DNA of 64,000 nucleotides from Streptomyces sp. NBC_01276 (lineage in GTDB: Bacteria; Actinomycetota; Actinomycetes; Streptomycetales; Streptomycetaceae), in the NCBI RefSeq assembly GCF_041435355.1, contig NZ_CP108444.1, forward strand, positions 1 to 64,000. Reading direction: 5' to 3'. Made by a program: the position numbers and the translations under genes. The notes beneath the pieces were generated by a model, which searched no databases, had not been told where the DNA came from, and worked only from the letters and a program-made list of their open reading frames with translations. Shown piece by piece: positions 14,900 through 22,904 of the stretch. Numbering within the stretch: position 1 is the first letter of the stretch; every line of letters starts with the position of its first letter.

Positions 14900-15205
14900 T
14901 CAGGTGCTGGTCGGGTCGATGACGCGGGTGCCGCGGATGAGCCAGGTGGGGCCTTCGGCGATGTGGCCGATCCGCTCGAAGAACCGGGCGAAGTGGGGGC
15001 CGGCCATGTGCTTGTCGAACGAGGCCGCGTCGTCGTAGACCTCGTCGAGGTAGAAGCGGTTGGGGTCGTTCTCGTCGACGACGAGCTCGAAGCGCTGGGT
15101 GAACGGTTCGTCCACGGCCGACTCGCGGGCGTCCTCGTGGCTGGCCGCGATGAACTCCTCGTGGTGCTCGGGCAGGACGTCGAAGGCAACGGCGACGTGG
15201 TACAC
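14900..15205 (-). CDS. Antibiotic biosynthesis monooxygenase (ABM) domain protein
   Basis: This 101-residue protein of the dimeric ferredoxin-like ABM fold has YHVAVAFDVLPEHHEEFIAA, SHEDARESAVDEP, FELVVDENDPNRFYLDEVYDD and FDKHMAGPHF. Such proteins oxidise anthrone-type or quinol substrates without cofactor, or degrade small quinols. GTG at 15205 is preceded by CAGGAG. Its position beside a cyclase-family gene in an operon suggests oxidation of an aromatic intermediate. Confidence 0.8.
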   Translation of the reverse strand: MYHVAVAFDVLPEHHEEFIAASHEDARESAVDEPFTQRFELVVDENDPNRFYLDEVYDDAASFDKHMAGPHFARFFERIGHIAEGPTWLIRGTRVIDPTST

Positions 15206-15326
15206 GGGATCTCCTGGTGGTGGGTACGGGGGCACGCCTTGGCCGCCTCACCGCAGTGGCGGCGGGACGAGGCGTGGCGGGGGATGTGTGGGGGGATGTG
15301 TGGGGCGAGTGATCGCCGGGGAGCGG

Positions 15327-16574
15327 TCAGTCGACGAGTGCGGGGTCCGGCGTGGGGGTGCGGGTGGCGGCCGGCTGCCGCGTCGTGCGGCGGGCGCGCA
15401 CGAAGCGGTTTCGGCTGGAGCACAGGCCGAACACCAGCTCGGGCAGGGTGAAGACGGCGAGGAGGACCAGCGAAACGGTCCAGCTGTCGGTCGCGCCGTG
15501 CAGGAGGCCGAGCAGCAGCGGGCCGGCGATGCCGCCGACCAGGTAGCCGATGGTCTGCACCATGCCGGACAGCTGCGCGGCGGTCTGCGGGTTCTCGGAC
15601 CGCAGACCGATGAAGGTCAGGGCCATCGCGTGGCCGGCGCCCAGCGTCAGGCCCAGGAGGGCGACCCACAGGACGGCGGCCCCCGGAAGGAAGAGCAGGC
15701 CGAGGAGGCTCGCCGCGCCCGCGACGGCGATGACGGTCACGATGGGCGCGGTTCCGCTGCGCCCGACCAGCACCGGGGCGACCAGGGCGCCCGGCACGCT
15801 GATGAGCATGGCCAGGGACAGCATGGCGCCGGCCGAGGAGTTGCTGTAGCCGAAGTCGACCAGGACGGTCGGCAGCCAGCCCAGGGCGGTGAAGTAGGCC
15901 AGGGCGCGCAGGGCGAGGTAGCCGGTGACCTGCCAGGCCATGGCGTCGCCGAGCAGCGACCCCTTGTCGCCGGTGGGGGCGGCGGCGGCCGCGGGCCGGG
16001 AGGACCGCTTGGACAGGGGCAGCCAGACCAGCAGGCCGACGGCGGCGGGAAGGGCCCACAGGGCCAGGGAGTTGCTCCAGCCCCCGACGCTGTCCCGCAG
16101 GGGTACCGCGATGCCCGCGGACAGTGCGGCTCCGGCGCTGAGCGCGGCGGTGGCGATGCCGGTGTAGAGCCGGACCCGGTCGGGGAAGGCGCTCTTGATG
16201 ACCGCGGGCATGAGGACGTTGCCGATGGCGAGGCCCGCTCCCGCGAGGGCGGTGCCCAGGAACATGGCCCAGGCGGCGGTTTCGAGCCGGATCAGGATGC
16301 CCGCGATCAGGAGTACGAAGCCCAGCACCAGCGCGACGGGGGTGCCCAGTCGGCGGGAGAGGGCGGGCGAGACGGCGGCGAAGACGCCCAGGCACACCAC
16401 GGGCAGGGTGGTGAGCAGGCTGACCGCCGAATCGGACAGGTTCAAGGACCCCTGGATGTCGTTGAGTACGGGGGATACGGCGCCGAGCGCGGGCCGTAAG
16501 TTCAGTGCCAGTAAGAACAGGCCCACCGTGATCGCCATGGTGCTGGGGCGGCCGCTTGAACTGTGGTCGGACAC
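15327..16574 (-). CDS. MFS transporter, CynX/NimT-like
   Basis: This 415-residue protein has about twelve transmembrane helices and the CynX/NimT-like N-terminal signature (FLLALNLRPALGAVSPVL, then LSDSAVSLLTTLPV). It is probably the exporter for the product of the locus. GTG at 16574 follows AGGAGGAG. Codons 21 and 26 are TTA (16512-16514 and 16497-16499), which makes translation dependent on the bldA tRNA. A perfect ATAAGACATCTTAT operator lies 60 bases upstream, so the unit MFS-ABM-cyclase-SDR is probably under MarR control. Confidence 0.85.
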   Translation of the reverse strand: MSDHSSSGRPSTMAITVGLFLLALNLRPALGAVSPVLNDIQGSLNLSDSAVSLLTTLPVVCLGVFAAVSPALSRRLGTPVALVLGFVLLIAGILIRLETAAWAMFLGTALAGAGLAIGNVLMPAVIKSAFPDRVRLYTGIATAALSAGAALSAGIAVPLRDSVGGWSNSLALWALPAAVGLLVWLPLSKRSSRPAAAAAPTGDKGSLLGDAMAWQVTGYLALRALAYFTALGWLPTVLVDFGYSNSSAGAMLSLAMLISVPGALVAPVLVGRSGTAPIVTVIAVAGAASLLGLLFLPGAAVLWVALLGLTLGAGHAMALTFIGLRSENPQTAAQLSGMVQTIGYLVGGIAGPLLLGLLHGATDSWTVSLVLLAVFTLPELVFGLCSSRNRFVRARRTTRQPAATRTPTPDPALVD

Positions 16575-16633
16575 AGTTCTCCTCCTGCTTGAGAGTTGCG
16601 TGATTGCGCATGGTCGGATGACTTCAGCAGAGC

Positions 16634-16647
16634 ATAAGACATCTTAT
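16634..16647. promoter_or_regulatory. Perfect palindromic operator ATAAGA-CA-TCTTAT
   Basis: Two 6-bp arms are perfectly inverted around CA, within an AT-rich stretch upstream of the MFS operon. It is the best-conserved copy of the site found also at 11202, 12623 and 21173. Confidence 0.65.
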
Positions 16648-16656
16648 ATCTGTCCG

Positions 16657-16842
16657 CTACCAGCTATCTGCTCGATGGCTGATATTCGGCGCGGAGTGGG
16701 ACCCCAGCAGCCTTTCGGCGAGGGACCGTTCGACGGCCTGGCGCAGACGCTCCCGCCTGCGCCGGGCGACGTGCCGTTCGATCAGCCTGATGAGGTCGGG
16801 GTCGTGTGGGACGGACGCCGTCGCGGCGGGGTACTCGGCCAC
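16657..16842 (-). CDS. Small basic helical protein coupled to KAS III
   Basis: The GTG lies three bases after the KAS III stop codon, which indicates translational coupling. The 61-residue product has one long basic amphipathic helix (DLIRLIERHVARRRRERLRQ, then AVERSLAERLLG). No domain is recognised. The coding call rests on the spacing and composition. Confidence 0.45.
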   Translation of the reverse strand: MAEYPAATASVPHDPDLIRLIERHVARRRRERLRQAVERSLAERLLGSHSAPNISHRADSW

Positions 16843-16845
16843 GGC

Positions 16846-17880
16846 TCAGACCACCGCCGTGAGTTCCTGGCTGCGGGGCCGCGCGAAGGCGGTGGGCGCC
16901 CAGCGGGTCAGCACCGCCCCCACGGTCATCCCCCCGCCGAAGCCGGCCATCAGTACGGTCTCCCCGTCGGCGAACTCCCCGCGCCGGTGTGCCGCGTCGA
17001 GCGTGATGGGCACCGACGCGGAGCCGGTGTTGCCGTACTCCTCCACCGCGAGGTGCATCGTCGCCCGGGGCAGGCCGAGCTCGGGCCATACCTCGCCGAG
17101 CATGACGCCGTTGGCCTGGTGCGGTACGAAGTGCCGCACCAGCTCACGCTCCACCCCGGCCCGGTCGAGCAGTTCGTGCAGTGCCGACGGCAGGTTGTCC
17201 TGCACGAACGAGCGCACCCCGCGGCCGTCCATGCGGAAGAAGTGGGCCCCCTCGCGCAGCGTGCGGTCGTTCGCCGGCATGCGGCTGCCGCCGGCCGGAA
17301 CGCTGATCAGGCGATACTGGTCGCCGCGGCTGAGCAGACTGGTCTCCGTGATGCCCCGGTCCTCGGGCACCGCGCCGAGCAGCACCGCGCCCGCGCCGTC
17401 GCCGAAGAGGATGGCGGTCTTGCGGTCGGAGTAGTCCAGGATGCGCGAGTAGATGTCCGCGCCGATGACCAGGGCGTAGCGGCCCTCCTCCGCGGCACGC
17501 AGCAGCCGCTCCGCCACCGTCGTGGCGTAGACGAATCCGCTGCACACGGCGTTGATGTCGAAGGCGGCCGCGTTCACCGCGCCGATGAGGTGCTGCACGA
17601 TGCTCGCGGTCGCGGGCTGTGGATGGTCGGGCGTGGAGGTCGCGAGCACGATGTACGCGACGTCCTGCGGCTCCACCCCCGCCTGCTCCAGCGCCGCGAG
17701 GGCGGCGCGGGCCGCGAGGTCCGAGGTGGCGTCACGGTCGTCGGCCCGGCGCCTTTCGCGGATGCCGGTCTTGCGGACGATCCATTCGTCGCTCACGTCC
17801 GCTCCGCGCGCGATCTCCTCGTTGCCGACCACGGTGTCGGGCAGATACGAGCCGGTGGACACGATTCCGATGCGGGTCAT
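16846..17880 (-). CDS. 3-oxoacyl-ACP synthase III (FabH-like)
   Basis: This 344-residue KAS III has the catalytic triad complete: Cys113 in AVCSGF, His254 in VPHQAN and Asn284 in EYGNTGS. It therefore should condense rather than only transfer acyl groups; acyltransferase KAS III homologues in aromatic pathways usually carry Asp in place of Asn. Other motifs are GIRERR and FGDGAGAV. It probably makes a beta-ketoacyl chain or starter. It follows the HAD and AfsA-like genes in the same direction, a neighbourhood consistent with butenolide, furan or butyrolactone chemistry. Confidence 0.9.
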   Translation of the reverse strand: MTRIGIVSTGSYLPDTVVGNEEIARGADVSDEWIVRKTGIRERRRADDRDATSDLAARAALAALEQAGVEPQDVAYIVLATSTPDHPQPATASIVQHLIGAVNAAAFDINAVCSGFVYATTVAERLLRAAEEGRYALVIGADIYSRILDYSDRKTAILFGDGAGAVLLGAVPEDRGITETSLLSRGDQYRLISVPAGGSRMPANDRTLREGAHFFRMDGRGVRSFVQDNLPSALHELLDRAGVERELVRHFVPHQANGVMLGEVWPELGLPRATMHLAVEEYGNTGSASVPITLDAAHRRGEFADGETVLMAGFGGGMTVGAVLTRWAPTAFARPRSQELTAVV

Positions 17881-17962
17881 TGGGTCCCTCCCCCTGTTCC
17901 GGACGGACCGCCGGGTGCGGCCCGCTGGTGGCGCCGGGCCCTGGCGAAGGGCCCGGCCGTTG

Positions 17963-18649
17963 TCATCGCCGCGCCGGTCCGGGCAGCAGACGTCCCCATC
18001 CCGGCGCGGAGGCGTGCACCGCGAGCTCCGGGTCGTAACCGACGACGACGGGATGGCCGACCGCCCTCAGCATCGGCAGGTCGCTGCCGTGGTCGCCGTA
18101 CGCCCAGCTGCCGGCGAGGTCCAGCCCGCAGAGCGGTGCGGTGAGGCGGACGGCGCGCCCCTTCGTCTCGCCGATCATCGGGGCGAGCACCTCTCCGGTG
18201 AGCTCGCCGCGGCGGATCACGGGACGGGTGGCCAGGACGGCCGAGGCGCCCACGTCCGCCGCGATGGGGTCGAGCGGGCCGAAGAAGGATCCGGACACCA
18301 GGACCACGTCCCGTCCGGCCTTGCGGTGGGCGGCCAGGGCCTCTTCGACCTCGGGCACGTACAGGCCATCGGCGAGCTCCCGCCACTCCGTGGCGAACCA
18401 GCGCCGCCCCTCGTCCGCCAGCCGTCTCGCGCTCTCGCCGCGCAGCAGCCGGTAGTAGCGGCGGTTGACGTCCACGCGTGCGGCGCCGCGCAGCGCGGCC
18501 TGCCGCAGTTCACCCGTCAGCCGGGCGTAGGTGGCCGGCGGCTCCCCCCGCCCGCGCAGGTAGAACTCCAGGAAGCGGAACATGCTCTTGACGCGGATCA
18601 GCGTCTCGTCCACGTCGGAGAACGCCGCGGTCCGTGTGGTGCTGGTCAT
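17963..18649 (-). CDS. HAD-superfamily phosphatase
   Basis: This 228-residue HAD-IB type hydrolase has motif I FSDVDETLI (nucleophile Asp and second Asp), motif II VLVSGSF, and motif III/IV KGRAVRL with YGDHGSDLPML. The first Asp-x-Asp is DVDET. It removes a phosphate from a small molecule. Beside an AfsA-family gene this resembles the MmfL/MmfP or butyrolactone arrangement, where a phosphorylated butenolide or furan is dephosphorylated. It lies 29 bases downstream of the AfsA-like gene, so they are co-transcribed. Confidence 0.85.
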   Translation of the reverse strand: MTSTTRTAAFSDVDETLIRVKSMFRFLEFYLRGRGEPPATYARLTGELRQAALRGAARVDVNRRYYRLLRGESARRLADEGRRWFATEWRELADGLYVPEVEEALAAHRKAGRDVVLVSGSFFGPLDPIAADVGASAVLATRPVIRRGELTGEVLAPMIGETKGRAVRLTAPLCGLDLAGSWAYGDHGSDLPMLRAVGHPVVVGYDPELAVHASAPGWGRLLPGPARR

Positions 18650-18677
18650 CTCGGCCCCTTCGTCGGCGTAGCGCGGG

Positions 18678-19751
18678 TCATGCCGTCATGCGGGTGAGCG
18701 TGAAGGCGAAGGTGCACAGCACCTCTCCCTTCTGCGTCGCCTCGACCCCGACCCGCAGGTCCTCGGGGCGCTGCTCGTCCTCGTCGACGGCGGCCAGGAC
18801 GCCGCCGAGGGTGTAGTCGACGGGCGGCTCGGCCGGGTGGTGGGTACGGCCGGAGCTGCCCACGACGGCGCTCAGCACGGTGTCGTCCTCCAGCTCCCCG
18901 AAGCGGGTGAAGCGCACGTCGAGCGCGGTGAGCAGGGTCTTGGAGGCGGAGAGCCCGCGGACTTCGAGCGCGGCGAACAGGGCGAGCTGCCGCGCCCCCT
19001 CGGCGATCACCATGCCGGGCAGGTGGTCCTGCGGGTGGTCGAAGAGGCTGGCGTGCCGGGCCGGGATGCGCAGCAGTGCCTGCGCGCTCTCGCCGACGAC
19101 GACGCCGTCCAGCAGGACGACGTTGTCGGGGTTGGCGCGGCCCACCAGGTGCGGGGCGATGGGCGCGCCGGGGGTGACGGCCGGGTAGGAGGCGGAGGAC
19201 GGCAGGGCCATTCCGTCACGGTTGTTCAGCCGCAGGGTGAGGTAGCCGTTGGGGTCCTTGAACCGCAGTCCGACGGACGCGGTACCGAAGACGGCGCCGC
19301 CGCCGGACAGGGTGATCTCGTAGTCGAGTCCGGTGACCCGGCCCTCGCGTTCCATGCGCTTGCCGATGCGTACGTGCATGGCGAGGCGGAAGGGCGAGGT
19401 GCCCACGAACACCAGCTCGGGGTGCTCGATGCGCAGACCCAGGTGGGTGAGGATGAACTTGTTGTCCGCCGGTACGCCGAAGAAGCGGTGGGCGCCCGCG
19501 AGGGTGGCCTGGCGGCACGCTTCGAGTATCAGCAGGGGATCGTGGTGGCCGGGGCGGAGCAGGTGGTCGCCGTAGTAGGCGTGCGAGCGGGGCAGCTGCG
19601 CCGCCGCCGCGTATCTGGTGTCACCCAGCGGCTGCAGGTCCGTCAGGAACACCTCTCCCAGGGCGTCCCTGTGGACGAGGAGGCGGTCGACGGTACGGGC
19701 GTAGTCGAGTTCCGGGAGCGCCTCGGTGGCGACCTCGGTGGCAATGGTCAT
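18678..19751 (-). CDS. AfsA-family double-hotdog enzyme (butyrolactone or furan synthase type)
   Basis: This 357-residue protein contains two AfsA hotdog repeats. The first includes RTVDRLLVHRDALGEVFLTD and LLILEACRQATLAGAH; the second includes GRANPDNVVLLDGV, GMVIAEGARQLAL and LDVRFTRFGELED. The family joins a beta-ketoacyl chain to dihydroxyacetone phosphate. The conserved Glu of each repeat (LEACRQ and AEGARQ) is present. The neighbouring HAD phosphatase and KAS III make a signalling butyrolactone, furan or related product likely. The ribosome site is weak. A terminator separates it from the upstream aldo/keto reductase, so it has its own promoter between 19752 and 19828. Confidence 0.85.
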   Translation of the reverse strand: MTIATEVATEALPELDYARTVDRLLVHRDALGEVFLTDLQPLGDTRYAAAAQLPRSHAYYGDHLLRPGHHDPLLILEACRQATLAGAHRFFGVPADNKFILTHLGLRIEHPELVFVGTSPFRLAMHVRIGKRMEREGRVTGLDYEITLSGGGAVFGTASVGLRFKDPNGYLTLRLNNRDGMALPSSASYPAVTPGAPIAPHLVGRANPDNVVLLDGVVVGESAQALLRIPARHASLFDHPQDHLPGMVIAEGARQLALFAALEVRGLSASKTLLTALDVRFTRFGELEDDTVLSAVVGSSGRTHHPAEPPVDYTLGGVLAAVDEDEQRPEDLRVGVEATQKGEVLCTFAFTLTRMTA

Positions 19752-19830
19752 GGTGGCCTGGCTTTCTGTTCGCGGTGAGGGTTCCTGCTCACTGTCGGTG
19801 CACGGACCGACGCGGGCGCGGGCACAGCGG

Positions 19831-19863
19831 GTGGAGGGACGACACGACGGGTCGTCCCTCCAC
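19831..19863 (-). terminator. Terminator between aldo/keto reductase and AfsA-like gene
   Basis: GTGGAGGGACGAC (19831-19843) pairs perfectly with GTCGTCCCTCCAC (19851-19863), giving a 13-bp stem and 7-base loop. Confidence 0.6.
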
Positions 19864-19906
19864 GGCTGCGCAGTTGTCGCCCGCGCAGCGCGCCAGGTGG
19901 TGGTGA

Positions 19907-20974
19907 TCAGGCCGGGTAGACGTCGCCCGGCTGCTTGCGGTCGGCACCGACGGTGCCGATGTGCCAGTACGGGTAGGGGGCGACGGTCTCGCTGACCTTG
20001 TCGAGGCGGGCGAGTTCGTCCTCGCTCAGCGTCCACTCCATCGCCTGGAGGTTGTCGGCGAGCTGGTGCGGCTTGGTCGCGCCGATGACGGCCGAGGTGA
20101 TGCCGGGCTTGGCGAGCACCCAGTTGATGGCGACCTGCGCGACGGTGGCGCCGCGCTCCTCGGCGACCTGCGCCATGGTGTCGACGATGTCGTAGGCCTG
20201 GTCCTCGTCGGTCAGCGGCGCCGATTCGGCGGGGGTGCGCTGAGACAGACGGCTGCCCTCGGGACGGCCCTCGCCCCGGCGGTACTTGCCCGTCAGGAAC
20301 CCGCCGGCCAGCGGGGACCAGGCGGTGATGCCGACGTTCTGGTCGACGGCGAGCGGCACGATCTCCCGCTCGAGGTCGCGGGCGGCGATGTTGTAGTAGC
20401 CCTGGTAGCAGACGAAGCGGCTGAGGTTGCGGCGGTCGGAGACCGACAGGGCCTTCATGAGCTGCCAGCCGGCGAAGTTGGAGACGCCGATGTAGCGGAT
20501 CTTGCCCGAGCGGATCAGGTCGTCGAGCACGCGCAGCGTCTCGTCGAGCGAGGTGCGCGGGTCGAATCCGTGGATGTGGTAGAGGTCGATGTAGTCGGTG
20601 TTCAGGCGCCGGAGGCTGTTCTCGACGGCCGCGTAGAGGTGGTGGCGCGTGGCGCCGATGTCGTTCGGGTCGTCCGTGATGCGCCAGCGGCCCTTGGTCC
20701 CGATGATGACGCGGTCGCGGACCTTGCCGAGGGTACGGCCGAAGAACTCCTCTCCCATGCCGTTCTTGTAGACGTCGGCGGTGTCGAAGAAGTTGATGCC
20801 GGCGTCGAGGGCCTGGCTCATCATCTGCTCGACGTTCCCGTCCTGGACGGTGCCGAACTCCGACCAGTTGCGGTCGGCGGCGCCCAGGAAGGAGGCCCCG
20901 CCGCCGAACGTCATGGCGCCGAAGCACAGCTCCGACACGGACAGTCCGGTGTCGCCCAGGTAGCGGTATCGCAT
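19907..20974 (-). CDS. Aldo/keto reductase
   Basis: This 355-residue AKR has RYRYLGDTGLSVSELCFGAM, INFFDTADVYKNGMGEE (Asp and Tyr), VIIGTKGRW (Lys), YIDLYHIHGFDP (His), IGVSNFAGWQLMKAL, and SAVIGATKPHQLADNL. The second ATG (20974) gives the usual family N-terminus and has CAGGA five bases upstream; 20980 is the alternative. It is divergently transcribed from the FAD monooxygenase, with a MarR-type operator in the shared region. It is only distantly similar to the AKR at 11278, so it is not a recent duplicate. Confidence 0.85.
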   Translation of the reverse strand: MRYRYLGDTGLSVSELCFGAMTFGGGASFLGAADRNWSEFGTVQDGNVEQMMSQALDAGINFFDTADVYKNGMGEEFFGRTLGKVRDRVIIGTKGRWRITDDPNDIGATRHHLYAAVENSLRRLNTDYIDLYHIHGFDPRTSLDETLRVLDDLIRSGKIRYIGVSNFAGWQLMKALSVSDRRNLSRFVCYQGYYNIAARDLEREIVPLAVDQNVGITAWSPLAGGFLTGKYRRGEGRPEGSRLSQRTPAESAPLTDEDQAYDIVDTMAQVAEERGATVAQVAINWVLAKPGITSAVIGATKPHQLADNLQAMEWTLSEDELARLDKVSETVAPYPYWHIGTVGADRKQPGDVYPA

Positions 20975-21172
20975 CTTCATCCTGCTTTCGGTCGATGGGT
21001 GTTCGGGTGCGGGGGGACCCGGGGGGGGGAGGGAGCGCCTGGGTAACGGGGGTTTCGCCAGGCGCTCCCGGTCGATGGGGACGCCGTGTCGGCGGCGTCG
21101 GCGGGGTGCTCGCCCTCGATGGCCCGTTCCTCTCGCCAGGCCTCGAAGTGAGATGTAAGGTTTCGAAGAAAC

Positions 21173-21186
21173 ATAAGAGATTTGAT
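21173..21186. promoter_or_regulatory. Operator-like site ATAAGA-GA-TTTGAT
   Basis: The left arm matches the perfect site at 16634, and four of six right-arm bases match. It lies 30 bases before the FAD monooxygenase and in the promoter region shared with the divergent aldo/keto reductase. Confidence 0.45.
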
Positions 21187-21215
21187 GGTTGTCGTCAATG
21201 AGAGGCGGAACAGAT

Positions 21216-22823
21216 ATGCCGAGCACCTCCGAACCGGCGCGGACGGCCGGGGCGCCCGAGCCCTACGACGTGCTCGTCGTGGGGGCGGGGCCGAGCGGAA
21301 TGACGGCGGCGTGCGAACTGCTGCGCAGGGGCGTACGCGTACGCATCATCGACCGCGCGACGGAGCCCTCGCCCTTCCCCAAGGCCCTGCTCGTGTGGCC
21401 GCGCAGCATCGACCTCTTCGAGGACCTCGGCGTCCTCGGCGAGCTGCGCGAGGCGGGCATCCAGATCAACACCTTCAGCTACTTCTCCGAGCGCCGGCGC
21501 CTGGCCGGGTTCGACTTCCCGCAGCACCTCAGCCCCGTGTGCCTGCCGCAGAACGAGACCGAGCGGATCCTGGGCGAGCGGCTGGCGAGCCTGGGCGGCA
21601 AGGTGGAGCGGGGGGTGCGGCTGCTCACGCTGGAGGGCGTCGACTTCTCCGGCCGCATCGACGGGACCTCCGACGTCACGGCCGTGCTCGAACACGGCGA
21701 CGGCCGCATCGAGCGCACCCGTGCCCCGTTCGTCGTGGGCACCGACGGCGCGGGCAGCGCGGTGCGGGGCCAGCTCGGCGGCGGGTTCACCGGCAGCACG
21801 TACGAAAGCGCCTTCGCCCTCGTCGACGCCCGCATCGAGGGGTTCCTGCCGCCGGACCAGGCCCTGTACTACCAGTCGTCGGCCGGCGCGCTGGTCATCG
21901 TGGCCCTGCCCGGCGGTGTCTTCCGGTTCTTCTCCAGCCTGCCCGCGGGCGAGAAGGTCAGCGTCGGGCGCATGCAGAAGATCGTGGACGAACGCGGGCC
22001 GCGCGGCGTGCGGCTCACCGAGCCGGTATGGGTCAGCGAATTCCGCATCCACGCCCGCCATGCCACCGAGTTCCAACTGGGCCGGGTCTTCATCGCGGGG
22101 GACGCGGCCCACGTCCACAGCCCCGCCGGCGGGCAGGGACTCAACACGGGGATCCAGGACGCCCACAACCTGGCGTGGAAGATCGCGGCGGTACTCCACG
22201 GTCAGGCTCCCTCCGGCCTGCTGCTCACCTACGGGCCCGAACGAGCCGCCGTGGCGCGTCGGGTGGTGCGTGACACCGACATCCAGACCCGCGGGTGGAT
22301 GGTGCAGAGGCCCGCCGCGGTCGCCGCCCGGGACGTCGCCTTCCGCATGGCCGAGCGGAGCGGGCTGTTCGGGCTCTACGCGCCGGTCATGGCGGGCCGT
22401 CGGCTGGCCTACCCCGCCACGCGCGAGACCCAGGTGCCCTCCGGGCGTCCGCCGTGCCGGTTCCGCTCGAAGCTGCCCGGCGGCCTGGTCGTCGGCGCGG
22501 TCTTCCCGCGTGAGCTGGCCCTGCCGCACCGGATCGCGGGCCCCGGCGAACAGCCTGCCGGATGGAGCCTGGTGGTGACCTGCGCGGGCGACGCGGCGGC
22601 CTGGCGCGCGCAGACCCGCGCGCTCGCCGCGCCATGGCCACAGGTGCGCGCGGTCGACCTGTCGGCGGGATCCGCCCGCTCCTCGACGGGCTGCGGGCAG
22701 CAGGGCTACTACCTCGTGCGGCCCGACGGGCACATAGCCGCCCACGGTCACGCCGGCGACTCGGACCGGCTGCACGCCGAACTGACCTGGTGGCTCGGCC
22801 CGGTGGCCCGCGCCGCCCGCTGA
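21216..22823 (+). CDS. FAD-dependent aromatic monooxygenase (phenol-hydroxylase/PheA-TfdB type)
   Basis: This 535-residue class A flavoprotein monooxygenase has the FAD Rossmann motif VLVVGAGPSGMTAACELLRRG, given here as GAGPSG near residue 25, the DG fingerprint VVGTDGAGSAVR, and the second FAD motif FIAGDAAHVHSPAGGQGLN followed by GIQDAHNLAWK. The C-terminal thioredoxin-like part is present (YLVRPDGHIAAHG). These enzymes hydroxylate phenols or quinones using NAD(P)H. The ATG at 21216 is used; an in-frame TTG at 21189 is less likely. Aromatic hydroxylation fits the neighbouring PKS and ABM genes. Confidence 0.88.
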   Translation: MPSTSEPARTAGAPEPYDVLVVGAGPSGMTAACELLRRGVRVRIIDRATEPSPFPKALLVWPRSIDLFEDLGVLGELREAGIQINTFSYFSERRRLAGFDFPQHLSPVCLPQNETERILGERLASLGGKVERGVRLLTLEGVDFSGRIDGTSDVTAVLEHGDGRIERTRAPFVVGTDGAGSAVRGQLGGGFTGSTYESAFALVDARIEGFLPPDQALYYQSSAGALVIVALPGGVFRFFSSLPAGEKVSVGRMQKIVDERGPRGVRLTEPVWVSEFRIHARHATEFQLGRVFIAGDAAHVHSPAGGQGLNTGIQDAHNLAWKIAAVLHGQAPSGLLLTYGPERAAVARRVVRDTDIQTRGWMVQRPAAVAARDVAFRMAERSGLFGLYAPVMAGRRLAYPATRETQVPSGRPPCRFRSKLPGGLVVGAVFPRELALPHRIAGPGEQPAGWSLVVTCAGDAAAWRAQTRALAAPWPQVRAVDLSAGSARSSTGCGQQGYYLVRPDGHIAAHGHAGDSDRLHAELTWWLGPVARAAR

Positions 22824-22839
22824 CGCCGGGACGCAAAAG

Positions 22840-22881
22840 CGTCATGGGGGGTGCGGCCGTCGGGCCGCACCCCCCATGACG
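22840..22881. terminator. Bidirectional terminator, 19-bp perfect stem
   Basis: Arms 22840-22858 and 22863-22881 are perfectly complementary around a GTCG loop, between the convergent FAD monooxygenase and MDR genes. Confidence 0.8.
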
Positions 22882-22904
22882 TGTGATCAGGCCGTCATAT
22901 GTGA

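Noticed and set aside
14005..16611. Very long minus-strand reading frame covering several genes (868 codons)
   Set aside because: Only the part from 14850 downward is the cyclase gene. The upstream extension overlaps the ABM and MFS genes in other frames and has no protein-like features.
15060..18144. Long plus-strand frames across the MFS, KAS III and HAD genes
   Set aside because: They are shadows of high-GC genes on the opposite strand: Gly/Arg/Ala-rich, no domain, no ribosome site.
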